Under the pieces are notes generated by a model that searched no databases, had not been told where the DNA came from, and saw nothing but the letters and a program-made list of their open reading frames with translations. From NCBI RefSeq assembly GCF_019049675.1, contig NZ_JAFMOW010000066.1:186001-250000 (forward strand): a DNA stretch of 64,000 bases. Direction: 5' to 3'. The position numbers and the translations under genes were made by a program. The DNA is from Rahnella bonaserana. GTDB taxonomy: Bacteria; Pseudomonadota; Gammaproteobacteria; Enterobacterales; Enterobacteriaceae. Within the stretch, counting starts at the first letter, position 1. Every line of letters starts with the position of its first letter. Positions 59,776 to 64,000 of this stretch are shown piece by piece.

Positions 59776-61194
59776 ATGAAAATCAAAACCCGTTTTGCCC
59801 CAAGCCCGACCGGCTATCTGCACGTCGGTGGCGCCCGTACCGCGCTTTATTCCTGGCTCTTTGCCCGCAACCTTGGCGGTGAGTTTGTGCTGCGTATCGA
59901 AGATACCGATCTCGAGCGTTCCACCCAGGAAGCAATCGACGCGATTATGGATGGCATGAACTGGCTGAATCTGGACTGGGATGAAGGCCCGTATTTCCAG
60001 ACCAAACGTTTTGACCGCTACAATGCAGTTATTGATGAGATGCTGGAAAACGGCACTGCGTATAAATGCTATTGCTCTAAAGAACGTCTGGAAGCGCTGC
60101 GTGAAGAACAAATGGCCAATAACGAGAAACCTCGTTACGACGGCCGTTGCCGCAACAGCCACGAACATCACGCTGCGGATGAGCCTTGTGTGGTGCGTTT
60201 TCGTAACCCGCAGGAAGGTTCAGTCATCTTTGACGACCAGATCCGCGGCCCGATCGAATTCAGCAATGATGAGCTGGATGATCTGATCATCCGCCGTACC
60301 GACGGTTCCCCGACTTATAACTTCTGTGTTGTAGTTGATGACTGGGATATGGAAATCACTCACGTTATCCGTGGCGAAGACCATATCAACAACACCCCGC
60401 GTCAGATCAACATCCTGAAAGCGCTGGGCGCACCGGTACCGGTTTACGCGCACGTTTCCATGATTCTGGGTGACGACGGTAAAAAACTGTCCAAACGCCA
60501 CGGCGCGGTCGGCGTAATGCAATACCGCGACGACGGCTATCTGCCGGAAGCGCTGCTGAACTATCTGGTGCGTCTGGGCTGGTCTCATGGCGATCAGGAA
60601 ATCTTCAGCCGTGATGAAATGAAAGCGCTGTTCTCACTGGAGAACGTCAGCAAATCTGCCAGTGCGTTTAACACTGAAAAACTGCAATGGCTGAACCATC
60701 ACTACATTAACACGATGGATCCGCATTACGTGGCGACCCATTTGTTGTGGCATGTGGAGCAGGCGGGAATCGAAACCCGTAACGGTCCGCAATTGTTCGA
60801 AATCGTGACCCTGCTGGGCGAGCGCTGCAAAACGCTGAAAGAAATGGCGGAGTCCTGCCGTTACTTCTACGAAGACTTTGCAGAGTTTGATGCCGATGCG
60901 GCGAAGAAACACTTACGTCCGGTTGCTCGTCAGCCGCTGGAAGTTGTTCGCGCCAAACTGGCGGCTATTACTGACTGGACCGCTGAAAATATTCACCACG
61001 CTATTCAGGGCACGGCGGATGAGCTGGAAGTCGGGATGGGTAAAGTCGGCATGCCACTGCGTGTTGCGGTAACGGGCGCAGGTCAGTCTCCGGGTGTTGA
61101 CGTGACCGTTCACGCTATCGGCCAGAGCCGTGTGCTGGCGCGTATCGATATGGCGTTAGCTTTTATTGCTGAGCGCGAAACACAAGCACAGTAA
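59776..61194 (+). CDS. gltX: Glutamyl-tRNA synthetase GltX
   Basis: 472 residues. Class I signatures [11 protein letters not shown] (HIGH region, near 9) and KKLSKRHG (KMSKS region, near 236). A zinc-binding cluster is visible in YKCYCSKE (near 97) and [10 protein letters not shown] (near 124). The all-helical anticodon domain covers the last 150 residues. It charges tRNA-Glu. It diverges from the tRNA operon across 263 bp and ends at a strong terminator. Confidence 0.98.
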   Translation: MKIKTRFAPSPTGYLHVGGARTALYSWLFARNLGGEFVLRIEDTDLERSTQEAIDAIMDGMNWLNLDWDEGPYFQTKRFDRYNAVIDEMLENGTAYKCYCSKERLEALREEQMANNEKPRYDGRCRNSHEHHAADEPCVVRFRNPQEGSVIFDDQIRGPIEFSNDELDDLIIRRTDGSPTYNFCVVVDDWDMEITHVIRGEDHINNTPRQINILKALGAPVPVYAHVSMILGDDGKKLSKRHGAVGVMQYRDDGYLPEALLNYLVRLGWSHGDQEIFSRDEMKALFSLENVSKSASAFNTEKLQWLNHHYINTMDPHYVATHLLWHVEQAGIETRNGPQLFEIVTLLGERCKTLKEMAESCRYFYEDFAEFDADAAKKHLRPVARQPLEVVRAKLAAITDWTAENIHHAIQGTADELEVGMGKVGMPLRVAVTGAGQSPGVDVTVHAIGQSRVLARIDMALAFIAERETQAQ

Positions 61195-61213
61195 TCGCTG
61201 TTAAATCATCATA

Positions 61214-61247
61214 AAAAAAGCCAGCCCGGGAAACCGGCTGGCTTTTT
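61214..61247. terminator. Terminator between gltX and the FNT gene
   Basis: AAAAAAGCCAGCC pairs with GGCTGGCTTTTTT around a short GC loop, with A and T tracts on both sides; it serves both converging genes. Confidence 0.9.
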
Positions 61248-61283
61248 TGCTTTCTGCGAAACGCTCGCGTGAAAACGTCTTAA

Positions 61284-62075
61284 TTAACGTTGTTCAGTTG
61301 CTGGTGCCTGAGCGGTAGGGCGGTAGGCGAGGAAGTACATCAACCCGACGAAACCCGCGCCACCGACAGCGTTACCGAGGAACACGGCTACGAAGTTCGG
61401 GAAATACTGTGACCAGCTCAGCGCACCAGCAAAAATAGCCGCCGGCACGATGAACATATTCGCCACTACGTGCTGGAAGCCAATAGCCACGAACGCCATG
61501 ACCGGGAACCACATGCCGATCACTTTGCCGCCCACTTCTTTACTGGCGAAGGCCAGCCAGATCGCCAGACACACCAGCCAGTTACAGCCGATACCGGAAA
61601 TAAACGCGTGCATGAAATCAGCGTTCACTTTCGCGGTGGCGGTGGCCACGGTTTTGCTCAGGAAGGCGCCTTCCGTCAGCCCCAGAACGTGGCCGAAGAA
61701 ATAGGCCACGGCCAGGCTGCCCAGCAGGTTAGCGAGGGTGACCCAGAACCAGTTACGCAGAACGGCGTAAAGGCTGATCTGACGTGCGAACCAGGCGATA
61801 GGCAAGGTCATCATGTTACCGGTCAGCAGTTCTCCCCCTGCTAAAACGGTCAGAATGATGCCTACGGGGAACACCGCCGCGCCCAGCAAGTTACTGAATG
61901 AACCCCAGGATGCAGGTAACGTCCCTATTACGTGCAGATCCAGAAGGAACCCGGTGGCGATGAACGCACCAGCCAGGAAGCCCAAAATTAACAAATTCAA
62001 CACGGAAGCGTGGCTTTTATTAACGCCCGCCGTAACAGCGATGGATGCGATTTCTTTAGGTGAATACAAGGACAT
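61284..62075 (-). CDS. Formate/nitrite transporter (FNT) family channel
   Basis: 263 residues, six membrane helices. FNT hallmarks: LTVLAGGELLTGNMM near residue 78, GIGCNWLVCLAIWLAFASKEVGGK near 162 and AIGFQHVVANMFIVPAAIF near 196, where the His lies in the pore. The family forms pentameric channels for formate, nitrite, lactate or hydrosulfide. It is not close enough to FocA or NirC by eye to name it, and no pfl, nir or asr genes are adjacent. It converges with gltX. Confidence 0.9.
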   Translation of the reverse strand: MSLYSPKEIASIAVTAGVNKSHASVLNLLILGFLAGAFIATGFLLDLHVIGTLPASWGSFSNLLGAAVFPVGIILTVLAGGELLTGNMMTLPIAWFARQISLYAVLRNWFWVTLANLLGSLAVAYFFGHVLGLTEGAFLSKTVATATAKVNADFMHAFISGIGCNWLVCLAIWLAFASKEVGGKVIGMWFPVMAFVAIGFQHVVANMFIVPAAIFAGALSWSQYFPNFVAVFLGNAVGGAGFVGLMYFLAYRPTAQAPATEQR

Positions 62076-62365
62076 GGGATAGCTCGAAAGTAGTTAGTTA
62101 TGATTATAGCGCGAGCAGTCTATTCTGAGATTTATCTCAAAACAAGACGATTTTCATAGTCTGCTAACATTCCATTAATCATTCAGACATAGATGTTAAC
62201 GAAATGCGTAGGCAGATCAGAAAGCTAGGAAAAATGCGGCCTGGCGGCCAAATTGTAAAACAATGCATCGGACCAAAAATTTCCGTCAGGGCAGGAGATT
62301 TTTCCCTGCGAAATGGGGTATTTGGCGGCTTTTTCAGCGCTTGAATTCAGAAACAGATTTAGCCG

Positions 62366-62401
62366 TTGACAGGGGTAGCGACGTTTCATATTATGCGCCC
62401 C
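62366..62401 (+). promoter_or_regulatory. Promoter of the tRNA-Ala pair
   Basis: TTGACA (62366-62371), a 17-bp spacer, TATTAT (62389-62394) and discriminator GCGCCCC give a near-ideal stringent sigma-70 promoter 28 bp before the first tRNA. The rest of the 353-bp gap (62076-62365) shows no other gene. Confidence 0.9.
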
Positions 62402-62428
62402 GTTCACTCGTTTTTACGGGCATGAATT

Positions 62429-62504
<76 letters not shown>

Positions 62505-62576
62505 ACTTCCTTTCCAGAGCAAGTTGGCTGTTTCCTTACCAGGGGAAACAAAAAGTAAATGTGTACGACCTCGTGT

Positions 62577-62652
<76 letters not shown>

Positions 62653-62662
62653 AATATTTAAG

Positions 62663-62687
62663 AAACCCGCTTCGGCGGGTTTTTTGC
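62663..62687 (+). terminator. Terminator of the tRNA-Ala operon
   Basis: AAACCCGC (62663-62670) pairs with 62675-62682 across TTCG, then six T. Confidence 0.92.
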
Positions 62688-62749
62688 TTTCTGCGATCCG
62701 CTATTTCCCCTGGTCCTTAACGCTGCGTCTTCTGCGAATTGCAGCCATA

Positions 62750-62774
62750 AAAAAACCCGCCGAAGCGGGTTTCT
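62750..62774 (-). terminator. nupC terminator
   Basis: AAACCCGC (62753-62760) pairs with 62765-62772 across CGAA. On the minus strand it reads into a T tract; it is the exact complement of the tRNA-Ala terminator 90 bp away. Confidence 0.9.
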
Positions 62775-62797
62775 TTATCTTTCAGTCGTTTGCTTAC

Positions 62798-63985
62798 TTA
62801 CGCCAGTACCAGACCCGCGATAGAAGCAGACAACACGCTGACCAACGTTGAGCCGTACAGCAGTTTCAGGCCGAAGCGTGAAACCACGTTGCCCTGGTGT
62901 TCGTTCAGGCCTTTGATAGCACCGGCAACGATACCGATTGAAGAGAAGTTTGCGAATGACACCAGGAACACGGACAAGATGCCCACGCCGCGTGGTGACA
63001 GTTCGGTCGCAACTTTCTGCAGGTCCAACATCGCAACGAATTCATTGGAAACCAGTTTGGTCGCCATGATGCTGCCGACTTGCAAGGCTTCGTGGCTCGG
63101 CACGCCCATCATCCATGCGAATGGATAGAAGACATAACCCAGCACGCCCTGGAAGCTGATGCCGAATACGACGTCGAACAAGGCATTCAGGCAGGAAATC
63201 AGTGCGATGAAACCAATCAACATGGCTGCAACGATGATAGCCACTTTGAAACCGGCCAGGATGTATTCACCCAGCATTTCAAAGAAACTCTGACCCTGGT
63301 GCGTGTTACCGATTTGCAGGTCTTCTTCTGAATCAACTTTATAAGGGTTGATCAACGACAGTACGATGAAGGTACTGAACATGTTGAGCACCAGCGCAGC
63401 AACAACAAAGCGCGGTTCCAGCATGGTCATGTACGCACCCACAATCGACATAGAAACCGTCGACATGGCGGTGGCTGCCATGGTGTACATACGTTTTTCA
63501 GACATTTTGCTCAGAATATCTTTATACGCGATAAAGTTTTCTGACTGACCCAAAATCAGGGAACTGATGGCGTTGAAAGATTCCAGTTTTCCCATGCCAT
63601 TAATTTTCGACAGAACCGTACCGATAATACGGATGACGAAAGGCAGTACGCGAATGTGCTGTAAAATACCGATCAGTGCAGAGATAAACACGATCGGACA
63701 CAAGACTTTCAAGAAGAAGAACGCTAATCCTTTATCGCTCATGCCTCCAAATACGAAGCCGGTCCCTTCCGCAGCGAATCCTAATAATTTCTCAAACAAG
63801 TCAGAGAAGCCTTTCACAAAACCTAAACCTATTGAAGAGTTCAGGAAGAAATAGGCTAATAAGACTTCGATGACCAAAAGCTGAACAATGAAACGTAAAC
63901 GGATATTCTTCCGGTCACGGCTCACCAGTAAAGCGAGTACAGCGACAACGGCCAACGCTAATACAAAGTGCAATATTCGGGACAT
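62798..63985 (-). CDS. nupC: Nucleoside permease NupC
   Basis: 395 residues (E. coli NupC 400), concentrative nucleoside transporter family. The first hydrophobic segment covers residues 5-20. The core repeats contain [13 protein letters not shown] near 148 and the [10 protein letters not shown] and [18 protein letters not shown] segments near 315-360, which bind nucleoside in the family. It takes up pyrimidine nucleosides and adenosine with protons. TTTGGAGCACCC precedes the start, so the gene is complete, though its promoter lies beyond the window. Confidence 0.96.
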   Translation of the reverse strand: MSRILHFVLALAVVAVLALLVSRDRKNIRLRFIVQLLVIEVLLAYFFLNSSIGLGFVKGFSDLFEKLLGFAAEGTGFVFGGMSDKGLAFFFLKVLCPIVFISALIGILQHIRVLPFVIRIIGTVLSKINGMGKLESFNAISSLILGQSENFIAYKDILSKMSEKRMYTMAATAMSTVSMSIVGAYMTMLEPRFVVAALVLNMFSTFIVLSLINPYKVDSEEDLQIGNTHQGQSFFEMLGEYILAGFKVAIIVAAMLIGFIALISCLNALFDVVFGISFQGVLGYVFYPFAWMMGVPSHEALQVGSIMATKLVSNEFVAMLDLQKVATELSPRGVGILSVFLVSFANFSSIGIVAGAIKGLNEHQGNVVSRFGLKLLYGSTLVSVLSASIAGLVLA

Positions 63986-64000
63986 GGGTGCTCCAAATTA

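Overview
The window is chromosomal DNA of an Enterobacterales bacterium, most likely from the Yersiniaceae side (Rahnella, Ewingella, Rouxiella or Serratia-like). Most genes match E. coli K-12 genes almost residue for residue, and long runs keep E. coli gene order. The extra genes, and a long palindromic intergenic repeat typical of Yersinia and Serratia relatives, argue against Escherichia itself. The genus is an inference; no rRNA is present.

Layout, left to right. (1) 1-6.95 kb, minus strand: a sugar-acid catabolism cluster with a partial MHS-type transporter, an ACS-type MFS transporter, rspB, rspA, a YiaK-type reductase and a GPH-type transporter. Two promoters (before rspA and before the GPH gene) share a 39/45 identical regulatory box. 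(2) 7-16.8 kb: the E. coli yeg region (yegS, the sRNA CyaR, trhP/yegQ, yegP, baeR, baeS, mdtD, yegD). mdtABC are absent and an aldo/keto reductase sits in their place. (3) 16.9-29.8 kb: transketolase, talA and maeB, then a nucleoside hydrolase, yaiI, hemF, amiA, ypeA, a ygiW-like gene, yfeZ, yfeY and the DyP peroxidase yfeX. (4) 29.8-36.2 kb: an accessory insertion between yfeX and cysP, consisting of a 750-bp AT-rich non-coding stretch, a five-gene chaperone-usher fimbrial operon with a two-domain tip adhesin, and an open-frame remnant. (5) 36.3-47.5 kb: the sulfur and PTS block, cysPTWA, cysM, a CpxRA-like two-component pair, then crr, ptsI, ptsH and cysK on the minus strand. (6) 47.6-54.1 kb: cysZ, zipA, ligA, ypeB, yfeH and yfeR. 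(7) 54.1-59.0 kb: a FlxA-like gene, a nucleotidyltransferase-fold gene and eat-eutB-eutC behind a sequence with a very good sigma-54 promoter match. (8) 59.1-64 kb: tRNA-Lys and three tRNA-Val, gltX, an FNT-family channel, two tRNA-Ala and nupC.

How the genes work together. Sulfate/thiosulfate uptake (cysPTWA, cysZ) and both cysteine synthases (cysK, cysM) lie within 12 kb around the general PTS operon. The tkt/talA/maeB group links the pentose phosphate pathway to malate oxidation. eat-eutBC forms a short ethanolamine route with no microcompartment genes in view. The accessory material (sugar-acid cluster, fimbriae, extra two-component system, eat-eutBC) sits at junctions of the conserved backbone. 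I see no phage, IS element or CRISPR array. The least described features are the shared box of the sugar-acid cluster, the fimbrial locus with its leader and the downstream remnant, and the sigma-54-type ethanolamine operon.
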